From: SCTD01 sp963784675
GTDB taxonomy: Bacteria > Actinomycetota > Actinomycetes > Mycobacteriales > SCTD01
Direction of reading: 5' to 3'
NCBI GenBank assembly: GCA_963784675.1
Contig: CAWASE010000015.1
Coordinates: 1 to 64,000 of the forward strand
Length of the DNA stretch: 64,000 nt
Positions 36,267 through 46,102 of the stretch are shown here, piece after piece (the stretch's first letter is position 1; each line of letters opens with the position of its first letter). The position numbers and the translations under genes were made by a program. Below the pieces are notes generated by a model. It saw only the letters and a program-made list of their open reading frames with translations. It had not been told where the DNA came from and did not search any database.

Positions 36267-36814
36267 CAGGACGCCACCTCCACCGTCGTCGCGCCGTGCC
36301 GCAGGCTGACGCGGTGCAGCGTGTCGTCGACCCGCACGTGCACCTCGTCGTCGAGCCGGCCGAGCCACTGCGCGCGCGGACCCAGGTGCTCGCTCTCCCA
36401 GGCCAGCCCCGCGGCGTCGTAGGCCGAGAGCCGGTCGTCGTCCAGCAGCAGGCACAGACCCAGATCGGGGAACGGGTCGAAGCGACGGGCGCCGGGACGG
36501 CCCAGCCTGGACCAGGTGTCCGGGTCACCGGTGTCGACGAGGTACGGGTCACCGCCCGCGGCGACGAACAGCGTCTGCGGCGACGGCCACGAGGCGACGA
36601 CGTTCAGCCGGCCCGGCTGGTTGTCGGAGGCGAAGACGCCGGTCCACTGCTCGCCGGCCGCCGGGGTGATGCGCAGCCACGTCCCGTCGGAGCCGCCGTC
36701 GCGACGGGCGCCCGGGTAGTAGACGACGGTCGGCACCCGGCCCGGGACGCGGCGCTCGTGGGCGGCCTCCCAGGTGCGCGGGAACGCGTCCAGCCACAGC
36801 GGGCCGTCGCTCAT
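36263..36814 (-). CDS. Hypothetical protein inserted between tsaB and rimI
   Basis: 183 aa, ATG at 36814, 24 bases after tsaB and overlapping rimI by four bases. No signal peptide. The sequence is rich in Trp, Asp and Gly with short beta-like strands (PTVVYYPGARRDG, DPYLVDTGDPDTWSRLG, GLCLLLDDDRLSAYDAAG, HVRVDDTLHRVSLRHG), reminiscent of a small beta-propeller or sandwich. No family recognised. Tight coupling to both neighbours suggests co-expression with t6A synthesis genes and perhaps a role in tRNA or ribosome modification. This gene is not part of the usual tsaB-rimI-tsaD run. Confidence 0.72.
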   Translation of the reverse strand: MSDGPLWLDAFPRTWEAAHERRVPGRVPTVVYYPGARRDGGSDGTWLRITPAAGEQWTGVFASDNQPGRLNVVASWPSPQTLFVAAGGDPYLVDTGDPDTWSRLGRPGARRFDPFPDLGLCLLLDDDRLSAYDAAGLAWESEHLGPRAQWLGRLDDEVHVRVDDTLHRVSLRHGATTVEVASW

Positions 36815-36838
36815 GACGGACTGCTCACGCCGGAACCC

Positions 36839-37486
36839 TCATGCCGTGACTCGCTTGGCGACCCCCGGGGCCACGGCGTCGGGCCGACGCAGGTACAGCG
36901 GCGTCAGCGGCTCGAAGGACGCGCCCGTCAGCACCCGCTCAGCAGCGACCTCCACCAGCGCGAGCATCGACGGGTGCAACCGCGAGCCGTCGACGACGTA
37001 GCCGTCCAGCACCGTCGTGTACTGCTCGGCACCCGCCCCGACCACGCGCTCGACGACACCGCGCAACCGCTCCGCGACGACCGACGGCGCGGCGACCTCC
37101 GGTCCGTCGACCCGCACGCCGGCGCCGTCGTAGCGGGCCCAGTAGACCTCGCGCCGACGGGCGTCGGTCAGCACCGCCTCGTGCACCGCCCCGAACCCGT
37201 CGAGCGAGCAGACGCCGTACGCCGGCACGCCCCACACGTCGGCCAGCACCGCCGCGGTCGTCAGGCCGACGCGCAGCCCGGTGAACGGCCCTGGCCCGGT
37301 GCCGACGACGACGGCGCCGGCACGCTCCCCGCCCAGCACCGCCTGCACCCCCTGGGCCAGCAGCTCGCCGTGCCGCTTGCCGTCGACGACGACCGACTCC
37401 GCGAGCAGCCGACACCCGTCCGGCCCGACCTCGACCAGCGCTGCGGAGACCGCCGGAGACGACGTGTCGAGCGCGAGGACCAGCAC
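36839..37486 (-). CDS. tsaB: tRNA threonylcarbamoyladenosine biosynthesis protein TsaB
   Basis: 215 aa, GTG at 37486. Partner of TsaD; a degenerate ASKHA protein. MLVLALDTSSPAVSAALVEV, GTGPGPFTGLRVGL and DARRREVYWARYD are diagnostic. It should be next to tsaE, but here about 8 kb of transporter and ligase genes separates them. Confidence 0.95.
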   Translation of the reverse strand: MLVLALDTSSPAVSAALVEVGPDGCRLLAESVVVDGKRHGELLAQGVQAVLGGERAGAVVVGTGPGPFTGLRVGLTTAAVLADVWGVPAYGVCSLDGFGAVHEAVLTDARRREVYWARYDGAGVRVDGPEVAAPSVVAERLRGVVERVVGAGAEQYTTVLDGYVVDGSRLHPSMLALVEVAAERVLTGASFEPLTPLYLRRPDAVAPGVAKRVTA

Positions 37487-37587
37487 AGCACGAGGGTAGG
37501 TCGGTGCGAGGCCGGTGCAACGGTGCGGTGGCTGGACTCACAGCCGGCCGGCGCACCGATCCGGCTGCCCTCGGTGTTGTGCCCTAC

Positions 37588-38844
37588 GTGAGCACCCCTA
37601 CCGCCGACCTCGCGCCGGTCCCGGCTGCCCCGCCGACGCCCGCTGCCCTGGTCCCGCTGCTCGCCGTCGCCGCCGGGGTGGCCGTGGCCGACAACTACTA
37701 CCTGCAGCCGATGCTCGCCCTGATCGGCCGCGACCTGTCGGCCGGCGTCGGAGCGATGGGTGCCGTGTCGGCACTGGCGCTGCTCGGCTACGCCCTCGGC
37801 CTGCTGCTGCTGGTGCCGCTCGGCGACCTGATCGACCGGCGGGCGCTGGTGACGACCATCCTGGGAGGCACCACTGCCAGCCTGCTGGCCCTCGCGCTCG
37901 CGCCGACGCTGCCGGTGCTGGCCGTGGCGGCCTTCGGCGTCGGGCTGACCAGCGTCGTGGCGCAGGTGCTCGTGCCCTACGCGGTGTCGCTGGCCGACGC
38001 CACCACCCGCGGACGCATCGCCGGGACGATGATGAGCGGCGTCCTGATCGGCATCCTCGGCGCCCGCGTGCTCGGTGCGCTGGTCGGCGGCGCGCTGGGC
38101 TGGCGGGTCGTGTTCGGCGGCGCGGCCGGACTCACCCTCACGCTGCTCGTGGTGCTCCGCCGTCGCCTGCCCGCCGAGCCCGACCGGCACCGTCGCAACG
38201 GGCGCCCCGACGTCCCCTACCGCGAGGTGCTGGCAGGCGTCGCCCGGCTGGCACGTGACACCGTCGGCCTGCGGGTCCGCTCGGCGTACGGCTTCTTCGG
38301 TTTCGCCGTCTTCTCGGCGATCTGGACCACGCTCGCCTTCCACCTGCACGACGAGTTCGGGCTCGGACCCGTCGCGGTGGCCGCCGTCGCCGTGCTGGGA
38401 GTCGGCGGCGCATTCCTGTCGCCGCGGGCCGGTGCCGTCGCCGACCGGGGGCACGTCACGGCCGTCACCGGTGCCGCGTACGCCGCGTTGCTCGCAGGCA
38501 CCGGTCTGCTGGCCCTGGGCGCCCACCACCTGCCGCTGCTGCTGCTCGGGATCGTCGTGTGCGACCTGGCGCTCAACGCCGGCCACGTCACCAGCCTGGG
38601 CGCCATCTACGGCCTTGTCCCGGACGCCCGCAGCCGCGCCACGACCGTCTACATGACGACCGTCTTCCTGGGCGGCGCCACCGGTTCGCTGGTGGCCGCG
38701 CAGGCCTACGCCGCCCACGGCTGGACGGGCGTCAGCAGCGTCTGCGCGCTGGCGGCCGGCGGCGCCCTGACCGTGTGGCTGGTCCGGCTGCGCGTGCGCG
38801 CGCCGTTCCTGCTCGACGAGGCCTACCCCGAAGCGGTCGCCTGA
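37588..38844 (+). CDS. Major facilitator superfamily transporter
   Basis: 418 aa. GTG at 37588 chosen; upstream in-frame sequence lacks membrane character. Twelve hydrophobic helices are evident, with the MFS loop motif GDLIDRR after helix 2 and DNYYLQPM in the first helix, typical of the YnfM/drug-efflux-like group. Divergent from tsaB. Substrate unknown. Confidence 0.85.
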   Translation: MSTPTADLAPVPAAPPTPAALVPLLAVAAGVAVADNYYLQPMLALIGRDLSAGVGAMGAVSALALLGYALGLLLLVPLGDLIDRRALVTTILGGTTASLLALALAPTLPVLAVAAFGVGLTSVVAQVLVPYAVSLADATTRGRIAGTMMSGVLIGILGARVLGALVGGALGWRVVFGGAAGLTLTLLVVLRRRLPAEPDRHRRNGRPDVPYREVLAGVARLARDTVGLRVRSAYGFFGFAVFSAIWTTLAFHLHDEFGLGPVAVAAVAVLGVGGAFLSPRAGAVADRGHVTAVTGAAYAALLAGTGLLALGAHHLPLLLLGIVVCDLALNAGHVTSLGAIYGLVPDARSRATTVYMTTVFLGGATGSLVAAQAYAAHGWTGVSSVCALAAGGALTVWLVRLRVRAPFLLDEAYPEAVA

Positions 38845-38857
38845 GCGGTCCGTCCGG

Positions 38858-40384
38858 CTACTCGCCGAACTGCTCGACGAGCTCGCGCTTGAGCACCTTG
38901 CCCGACGGGCCGAGCGGGAAGGCGTCGGTGAAGAAGACGCGCCGCGGGTACTTGTAGGCCGCCAGCTTGGTCTTGGCCCAGGCCGAGAGGTCCTCGGCGC
39001 TGATGTCGTCGGCCTCCGCGTCCTTGACCACGATGGCGCAGACCTCCTCGCCGTACTGCGGGTCCGGCAGGCCGATGACGGCCACCTGCGCGACGGCGGG
39101 GTGGCGCAGCAGCGCCTCCTCGACCTCACGCGGGTAGATGTTGTAGCCGCCGCGGATGACCATGTCCTTCTTGCGGTCCACGATCGACACGTAACCTTCG
39201 GCGTCCTTCGTACCGAGGTCGCCGGTGCGGAACCAGCCGTCGACGATCGCCGCCGCCGTCGCCTCGGGCTTGTTCAGGTAGCCCTTGAACACGTTGTGGC
39301 CGCGGACGACGATCTCGCCGAGCTCACCGGTCGGCAGCAGCTCGATGCTCTCCTCGACCTCGGCCTTGGCCACCTCGACCTCGACGCCCCAGATCTGCTT
39401 GCCGACCGTGCCCGGCCGCGGCTCGAAGCCGATCTGGTTGAACGTCGCGACCGGAGAGGTCTCGGTCAGCCCGTAGCCTTCGAGCACCTGGCAGCCGAAC
39501 GTCTCGTTGAACTGCTCCAGCACCGGGACGGGCAACGCCGCGCCGCCCGAGCCGGCGAACTTCAGCGTCGGGCGCAGGTCCGAGCTCTTGGCGGCCTCCA
39601 GCAGCCCGATGTACATCGTCGGCACGCCCATGAAGATCGTGCACTTCTCCGACACGAGCAGCTCCAGCGCTGCCTTGCCGTCGAAGCGGGGCAGCAGCAC
39701 CATGCTCGCGCCGGAGTAGAAGGCGACGTTCATGCAGCAGGTCTGGCCGAAGGTGTGGAACAGCGGCAGACAGCCCAGGATGATGTCGTCGGCGTTCACG
39801 TCGAAGGACTGGGTGGCCGACGCGACGACGTTCATCATGATGTTGAGGTGGGTGATCTCGGCGCCCTTGGGCGTGCCGGTGGTGCCGGAGGTGTAGAGGA
39901 TCACCGCGGTGTCCTCGGCCTCGCGCGGCACCATCGAGTCGATGGGGGTCGCCTCCAGCGCGAGCGAGTCGATCCGCTCGAGCGTGGAGTCGCTGTCCAT
40001 GACCGCCAGCGTCGGGATCCCGGCCAGCTCGGCCCCCTTGGCGCCCTCGCCCAGCAACGGCGCCGCGCAGACGAGCACTTTCGCGCCGGAGTCCTCCAGC
40101 ACGTACTGGATCTCCTCGGACTTCAGCAGCGCGTGCACCGGGACGGCGATCGCCCCGAGCGCCAGGGTGCCGTAGTAGGCCAGCGGGAAGTGCGGGGTGT
40201 TCGGCAGCAGCAGCGCCACTTTGTCGCCCGGACCGACGCCCTTGTCCCGCAGCACCGCGGCGTACTGCAGCGAGTGCGTCCACAGCTGGGCATAGGTGAG
40301 CTTGAGCTCGCCGAGGACGACGGCCGTCCGGTCGGCGTGCCGCGTGGCGGACTCGGCAAGGATGCTGGCGATCGTCAGGGTCAT
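38858..40384 (-). CDS. Acyl-CoA ligase (AMP-forming)
   Basis: 508 aa, ATG at 40384. ANL-superfamily enzyme that activates a carboxylate via acyl-AMP to acyl-CoA. Motifs: YTSGTTGTPKGAEITH (P-loop), EGYGLTETSP (A5), WFRTGDLG (A7), DRKKDMVIRGGYNIYP (hinge) and the catalytic Lys in PLGPSGKVLKREL. Resembles long- or medium-chain fatty acid CoA ligases (FadD group). Lies 52 bases after livF in the same direction, suggesting that it acts on the acid imported by the Liv transporter, which is inferred. Confidence 0.93.
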   Translation of the reverse strand: MTLTIASILAESATRHADRTAVVLGELKLTYAQLWTHSLQYAAVLRDKGVGPGDKVALLLPNTPHFPLAYYGTLALGAIAVPVHALLKSEEIQYVLEDSGAKVLVCAAPLLGEGAKGAELAGIPTLAVMDSDSTLERIDSLALEATPIDSMVPREAEDTAVILYTSGTTGTPKGAEITHLNIMMNVVASATQSFDVNADDIILGCLPLFHTFGQTCCMNVAFYSGASMVLLPRFDGKAALELLVSEKCTIFMGVPTMYIGLLEAAKSSDLRPTLKFAGSGGAALPVPVLEQFNETFGCQVLEGYGLTETSPVATFNQIGFEPRPGTVGKQIWGVEVEVAKAEVEESIELLPTGELGEIVVRGHNVFKGYLNKPEATAAAIVDGWFRTGDLGTKDAEGYVSIVDRKKDMVIRGGYNIYPREVEEALLRHPAVAQVAVIGLPDPQYGEEVCAIVVKDAEADDISAEDLSAWAKTKLAAYKYPRRVFFTDAFPLGPSGKVLKRELVEQFGE

Positions 40385-40435
40385 GGCTCTCCTGGGCTGG
40401 GTCGGGGAGGGGAACGTCGAGGCAGGAGCAGGGTC

Positions 40436-41172
<737 letters not shown>

Positions 41173-41173
<1 letters not shown>

Positions 41174-41925
41174 CACTGCTCCTCCTGCACTCGGGCCGCG
41201 GCCTGCTGGGAGGCCTCGCCGCCCAGATAGGCCGTGACGACCGCCGGGTCGCGCATGACGGACTGCGGCTCCCCGTCGGCGATGACCCTGCCCTGGTCCA
41301 TCGCCACGACCCGTTCGACGAGCTGCAGCAACGATCCGATCTTGTGCTCGACGACGATGAGCGTGGTGCCGTCGGCGCGCAGCTGCCGGATCGTGTCGGA
41401 CAGCACGCCGATCTCGGTCTGCGACAGGCCGGCGAACGGCTCGTCCAGCAGCAGCAGCTCGGGCTTGGTGGCCAGCGCGCGGGCCATCTCCAGCCGCTTG
41501 AGGTCACCCTCGGACAGCTGCGAGCTGGGCGACGCCGCCCGTGCGGCCAGCCCCACCCGGTCCAGCACCGCCAGCGCCGCCTTCTTCACGTCGCCCTTCT
41601 GGCCGCCCACGATCAGCGGCACCATGACGTTGGCGAGCACCGGCAGGTCGGGGAACGGCTTGACGATCTGGAAGGTGCGCGCCACCCCGGCCTTGACGAC
41701 CTTGTGCCGGGGCAGCTTCAGCAGGCTCTTGCCGCGCAGCTTGACGTCGCCGCTGGTGGGCTTGTCGAAGCCGGTGAGGCAGTTGAACAGCGTCGTCTTG
41801 CCGGCCCCGTTGGCGCCGATCAGACCGACCGCGGCTCCCTGCTCGACGGAGAAGGTGACCGAGTCGACCGCCGTCAGGCCACCGAAGCGGCGCGTGACGG
41901 CCTCGGCCTCCAGCAGGGCGCTCAC
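41173..41925 (-). CDS. livG: Branched-chain amino acid ABC transporter ATP-binding protein LivG
   Basis: 250 aa, GTG at 41925 overlapping the livM stop (GTGA). Walker A GANGAGKTTLFNCLTG, ARTFQIVKPFPDLPVLANV (LivG hallmark), signature LSEGDLKRLEMARAL (altered from LSGGQ but usual in LivG variants) and Walker B LLLLDEPFAGL. Confidence 0.93.
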
Positions 41926-43091
41926 GTCTTGTCCGTCAGGGCGGCGCCGGCGACCGCGACCTGGCCACGCCGGTGCTGCAGGCCGTTCAGCCGTTGGAGC
42001 AAGGGTGGCACGATGCCTCGCGGTTGGACGATCAGCACGATGATGAGCAGCAGGGCGAACGAGCCGATCTTGAGCTCGGGGTGGGTCTGGTAGACGGTGA
42101 GAGTCCGCTCGAGGTAGTAGTTCTGCAGCAGGATCACGACGTAGGCGCCGATCGCCGGGCCGATGATCGAGCCGGCGCCGCCGAAGGCCGCGATGATGAT
42201 GACGAGCAGGCTGAGGTCGACGACGAGCAGGTCCAGCGCGACGGTGCCGCGGACCTGGGCGTAGAGGCCGCCGGCCAGGCCCGCGCACGCGGCCGAGAGC
42301 ACGAAGGCGCCGAGCTTGTAGCGCACGATCGGCACGCCGGCGGCCTCGGCAGCAGCCTCGTCCTGCTGGATCGAACGCAGCACCAGGCCACGCTTGCCGT
42401 AGCCGAGCCACATCAGGCCACCGACCATCAGCACCATCACCACCAGGGTCACGAAGTAGCTGATGTAGATGTACTGGACGAACCCGTTGAGCCCGTCGAA
42501 GGTGAGCGGCCCCAGCACGAAACGGCCCAGGCTGCGTCCGAGCGGGCCGGTGACGGCGCCGTCGGCCACGCTCTTGACCCCCGGGATGCCGTCCTCGCCC
42601 CCGGTCTGGCTCTTGAAGATGAACGTCAGCTGGACGAGGGCGGACGCCACGGACAGCGTCGCGAGGGCCAGGTACGGGCCTTTGAGACGCAGGCACGGGA
42701 TGCCGATCGCGAGCCCGAGCAAGGCGGCGACGGACGTCGCCGTCAGCAGCGCGACGAGGTTGCCGACGTCGGGCTGGTACTTGCTGAGCAGCGCGACGGT
42801 GTAGGCCCCCACCCCGATGAACGCGGCGTGCCCGAAGTTCACCTGGCCCGTGTAGCCGGACAGGATGTCCCACGAGGCCGCGAACATGACGAAGACGTTC
42901 GCCGTGGCCACCGCCTGCACCAAGGTGGTGTTGTCGACGAAGCGCGGGAAGAACAGCAGCGCGAACGGCATCAGGATGAGCAGGATGACGTTGATGCGCA
43001 GCAGCCGCGTGGCCAGCGCGCGGCCGGCAGACGGCGCGGCGTGCGCCGCGTGCGGTGTCGCCTGCTCGGAGGAGATCTCAGGGGCAGTCAT
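41922..43091 (-). CDS. livM: Branched-chain amino acid ABC transporter permease LivM
   Basis: 389 aa, ATG at 43091 overlapping livH by four bases (ATGA). About ten hydrophobic helices. GYTGQVNFGHAAFIGVGAY and GIPCLRLKGPYLALATL are conserved in LivM. Cytoplasmic coupling loop RSIQQDEAAAEAAGV. Confidence 0.93.
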   Translation of the reverse strand: MTAPEISSEQATPHAAHAAPSAGRALATRLLRINVILLILMPFALLFFPRFVDNTTLVQAVATANVFVMFAASWDILSGYTGQVNFGHAAFIGVGAYTVALLSKYQPDVGNLVALLTATSVAALLGLAIGIPCLRLKGPYLALATLSVASALVQLTFIFKSQTGGEDGIPGVKSVADGAVTGPLGRSLGRFVLGPLTFDGLNGFVQYIYISYFVTLVVMVLMVGGLMWLGYGKRGLVLRSIQQDEAAAEAAGVPIVRYKLGAFVLSAACAGLAGGLYAQVRGTVALDLLVVDLSLLVIIIAAFGGAGSIIGPAIGAYVVILLQNYYLERTLTVYQTHPELKIGSFALLLIIVLIVQPRGIVPPLLQRLNGLQHRRGQVAVAGAALTDKT

Positions 43092-43942
43092 CGGGACACC
43101 GGCTTTCCGAGCAGACCTTGCGGCCGCAGCACGAGCGTCGCGAGGATGACCACGACGGTGACCAGACCGACCTTGATGTCGCCGTCCTGGACGTTGAAGG
43201 CGATGAAGCGGTCCAGGAAGCCGATGATGACGGCCGCCAGCACCGTGCCCTGGATGCTGCCGAGCCCGCCGAGGATGACGATCGCGAACGCCTGCGTCAG
43301 CGGCAGCAGCCACATCGTCGGCGTGAGCACGCCGTAGGGCGCGGTCAGCACGCCGGCCAGACCGGCCAGGCCGGCGCCGATCGCCAGCACGTAGAGGGTG
43401 ACGCGCTCGGGACGGACGCCGATCAGCCGGGAAGCCTCTTCGTCCTGCGCGACGGCGCGGACCATGCGTCCTGCCGGCGACCGGCTGAGCACGGCGAGCA
43501 CGACCACGATCGTCACCAGCGCCACCACCCCGGCGAGCAGCCGGGTCTGCTGGAGGTTCACGCCGAACACCTGCACCGCTCCGCCCACGAAGCCGGGCAG
43601 CTGGCGCTCCAGGCCGCCGTAGAAGAACCGCACCCCGGACTCGACCAGGATCGCCACCGCCAGCGTCGCGATCAGGACGGCGACCTCCTGATGTCGGATG
43701 GGGCTGATGACCAGGCGTTCGAGCAGCACCCCGGCCAGCATCGCCGCCAGCACCCCGACCACCGCCGCCAGCAGCAGCGGCAGGCCGGCGTCCTGCGCGG
43801 CATAGGCCGAGTAGGCGCCGATCATGAAGAACGAGCCGTGGGCGAGGTTGACGATGCCGCCCACGCCATAGACGAGCGAGAAGCCGAGCGCCACCAGGGC
43901 GATGGTGGCGCTGGTCAGCGCGCCCTGGACGAGGACGTCCAC
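43088..43942 (-). CDS. livH: Branched-chain amino acid ABC transporter permease LivH
   Basis: 284 aa, GTG at 43942 with AAGGAG five bases upstream. Hydrophobic permease with the LivH signature GIVNLAHGSFFMIGAY and coupling loop VRAVAQDEEASRLIGV. It follows livK behind a strong hairpin. Confidence 0.93.
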   Translation of the reverse strand: MDVLVQGALTSATIALVALGFSLVYGVGGIVNLAHGSFFMIGAYSAYAAQDAGLPLLLAAVVGVLAAMLAGVLLERLVISPIRHQEVAVLIATLAVAILVESGVRFFYGGLERQLPGFVGGAVQVFGVNLQQTRLLAGVVALVTIVVVLAVLSRSPAGRMVRAVAQDEEASRLIGVRPERVTLYVLAIGAGLAGLAGVLTAPYGVLTPTMWLLPLTQAFAIVILGGLGSIQGTVLAAVIIGFLDRFIAFNVQDGDIKVGLVTVVVILATLVLRPQGLLGKPVSR

Positions 43943-43996
43943 GGGTCTCCTTCCGACGGGTGGTCACGGGGCAGGACGTGCGGGGGTGGGGAAAGC

Positions 43997-44030
43997 GCCG
44001 GGCCCGGTGGCGATTGCCACCGGGCCCGGC
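43997..44030 (-). terminator. Strong intercistronic hairpin between livK and livH
   Basis: A perfect 15-base stem (43997-44011 with 44016-44030) around a GATT loop, 14 bases past the livK stop. No T tract. Likely a partial terminator or RNA stabiliser that leaves more livK mRNA than permease mRNA, as usual for binding-protein transport operons. Confidence 0.8.
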
Positions 44031-44043
44031 AGGTGGAGCAGGT

Positions 44044-45348
44044 CTAGCTGACGCCCGGGGGCTTCTGGTAGGTGTTGCCATCGGCCAACGAAGCCGGGTA
44101 GACGATCTTCTTGCTGCCGTCCGCCTGGTACTGGAAGTACAGCAGCGACAGGCCGGCCTTGGGGTCGGTCGCGCTGTAGATGACGTCGTGCATCTCGTTG
44201 AACTTCTCGACGCCCTGGGCGCCGATGCGGTCGGTCTTCTCGAGCTCGGTCACCAGGGCGTCGGCCTCCAGCGAGCCGGCGCGGGTGGCCGCCTCGTGCA
44301 GGGCGTAGATGCCGTCGTAGGTGGACGCGCCGTTGTAGAGCGGGTCGCGGTTGTACTTGGCCTCGAAGGCGTCGAAGAACGGGATCGTCTTCTCCGAGAC
44401 CGGCGCGCGGACGATGCCGGCCGGCCCGTTGAGCTCACCGACCGCCTTGGTCACGCCGAAGTACGCCGAGGACTGCCCGGCGACGTTGATGCCACCGAGG
44501 GCGAAGCCGGGCTTGAGGCTGGCCCACTGCTTGCCGAGCTGGATGCCGACCTGGGTGGAGTTCACCTCGATGACGAACTGCGCGCCCTTGTCCTTCAGGC
44601 TCTTGAACTGCGCCGAGAAGTCGGTCGCGGCGGGCGTGTGCTTCTCGGTGCCGACCACGGTGACGCCCTTGACGGCAGCCGGGATCTTGCCGCCGGTGGC
44701 CCCGCTCGGGTCGACGAGGCACTTGTTCAGGAAGTCGACCAGCGGCAGGGCGAAGGCGGCGTCCTCGTGCAGGATGCCGAACTTGCTGAAGCCCTCCTGG
44801 GTCAGCTTGGTGGTGACCGTGACGCACATGTCCGCGGCCAGGTTCAGCGAGTTCACCGGGCCGATGCGGAAGATGTACTTGCCCGGGCCGGTGGAGTCGA
44901 CGTCCTTGGTGACGTCGGGCGACGCCGCGCCGGCCGAGACGTACGGCAGCTTGGCGCGCTTGATGGTCTCCAGCGCCGCGAGGGTCTCGGCCGAGGAGAA
45001 GCCACCCGAGATGGCCTGGACGCCGTCCTGCTGGGCGAACCGCGTGATGCACGCGATGGCCTTCTCCGGCTTGGCCTCGGAGTCGCAGAAGACGATCTCG
45101 ACCTTCGGGCCCTCGCCCTTGGCGTTGAGCTCGTCGGCGGCGAGCAGGGCGCCGTCGCGGACGTCCTCTCCCTGCGGGATCTGCTCGGGTCCAAAGACGC
45201 CGATCTTGAACGTCTCGGCGCTGGTCGAACCGCCGGACGCCCCTGTGCTCGGGTCGTCGGTCGCTGTGGTGGAGCCGCTCTCCCCACAGGCGGCGAGGGC
45301 GGTCATCGCCAGGACGGTGCAGGCGACTGCCCACCGCGTGCTTCTCAT
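44044..45348 (-). CDS. livK: ABC transporter substrate-binding lipoprotein (LivK type)
   Basis: 434 aa, ATG at 45348. Signal peptide with lipobox LAAC, then a Ser/Thr-rich linker and a periplasmic-binding type I fold (IGVFGPEQIPQGEDVRDG, AAFALPLVDFLNKC, STYDGIYALHEAA). Captures the ligand for LivHMGF. True ligand unknown; related proteins bind amino acids, amides or aromatic acids, and the ligase in the cluster favours a carboxylic acid. Confidence 0.92.
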   Translation of the reverse strand: MRSTRWAVACTVLAMTALAACGESGSTTATDDPSTGASGGSTSAETFKIGVFGPEQIPQGEDVRDGALLAADELNAKGEGPKVEIVFCDSEAKPEKAIACITRFAQQDGVQAISGGFSSAETLAALETIKRAKLPYVSAGAASPDVTKDVDSTGPGKYIFRIGPVNSLNLAADMCVTVTTKLTQEGFSKFGILHEDAAFALPLVDFLNKCLVDPSGATGGKIPAAVKGVTVVGTEKHTPAATDFSAQFKSLKDKGAQFVIEVNSTQVGIQLGKQWASLKPGFALGGINVAGQSSAYFGVTKAVGELNGPAGIVRAPVSEKTIPFFDAFEAKYNRDPLYNGASTYDGIYALHEAATRAGSLEADALVTELEKTDRIGAQGVEKFNEMHDVIYSATDPKAGLSLLYFQYQADGSKKIVYPASLADGNTYQKPPGVS

Positions 45349-45451
45349 GTGCTCTCCCTTGAGTCCCCGGCCGTCGTGACCTGGTTCACAGAGCCAACCT
45401 CACTCGGGGCCCGATGGGTAGGGGGCGCGCGCAGTGTTTCCGGATCGTGTC

Positions 45452-46102
45452 TTAGGGCGGCTGCACAACGACCCAGCGACGGCCGTGCGCCCCCACCTGG
45501 ACAAACCGGGGGTCATCCCCCGATTCCGTTGTGCCGCCGCCCCCTCCGAGGCTCCGTTCGAGGCTGATCTCCAGGCGCGCGTCGCTGAGGCCCTCCACGA
45601 CGCCGGCGCCCCACTCGACCACCGTCACGGCGTCGCCGGTGTCCAGGTCGAGGTCATCCAGGTGCACCCCGCCGGTTGCCTCGCGCAACCGGTAGGCATC
45701 GACGTGGACCAGCGGCAGGGGGCCGCGATGACGCCGGGCGAGCACGAAGGTCGGGCTCGTGACGGCCCCCTGCACGCCGAGGCCGCGGCCGATCCCGCGG
45801 GTGAGGGCGGTCTTGCCGGCACCCAGCGGACCGGCCAGCACGAGCAGGTCTCCCGGTCGCAGGAAGCCTGCCAGCCGGGCGCCGAGGGCCTCGGTGTCGG
45901 CCACCGTCGCCGAGGCCACCCGGAGCGGGCGGACCAGCTCACCGGGCGCCAGGGTGGTGAAGCCCAAGGCGCGCCAGCCGTCGTCGAGCTCGGCCGCGGC
46001 GCGCAGGTCGAGCGCGTCGCCAGGGTGGGCGATCGCTTCCTGCGCCTGCCCCGGGTCGGTGACGACGAGGGACCAGCCCGTCCTGGTCGGACTACGAGGC
46101 AC
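45452..46102 (-). CDS. tsaE: tRNA threonylcarbamoyladenosine biosynthesis ATPase TsaE, N-terminally extended
   Basis: 216 aa from the GTG at 46102. The TsaE domain has Walker A GPLGAGKTALTRGIG, TSPTFVLARRH, LVHVDAYRL and VEWG. The family is about 155 residues; the first about 61 residues here are extra (WRALGFTTLAPGELVRPL recalls the tail of a GNAT). A GTG at 45919 would give the normal length, so the start is uncertain. Its 5' end overlaps the hydrolase upstream by 11 bases. Confidence 0.92.
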   Translation of the reverse strand: MPRSPTRTGWSLVVTDPGQAQEAIAHPGDALDLRAAAELDDGWRALGFTTLAPGELVRPLRVASATVADTEALGARLAGFLRPGDLLVLAGPLGAGKTALTRGIGRGLGVQGAVTSPTFVLARRHRGPLPLVHVDAYRLREATGGVHLDDLDLDTGDAVTVVEWGAGVVEGLSDARLEISLERSLGGGGGTTESGDDPRFVQVGAHGRRWVVVQPP

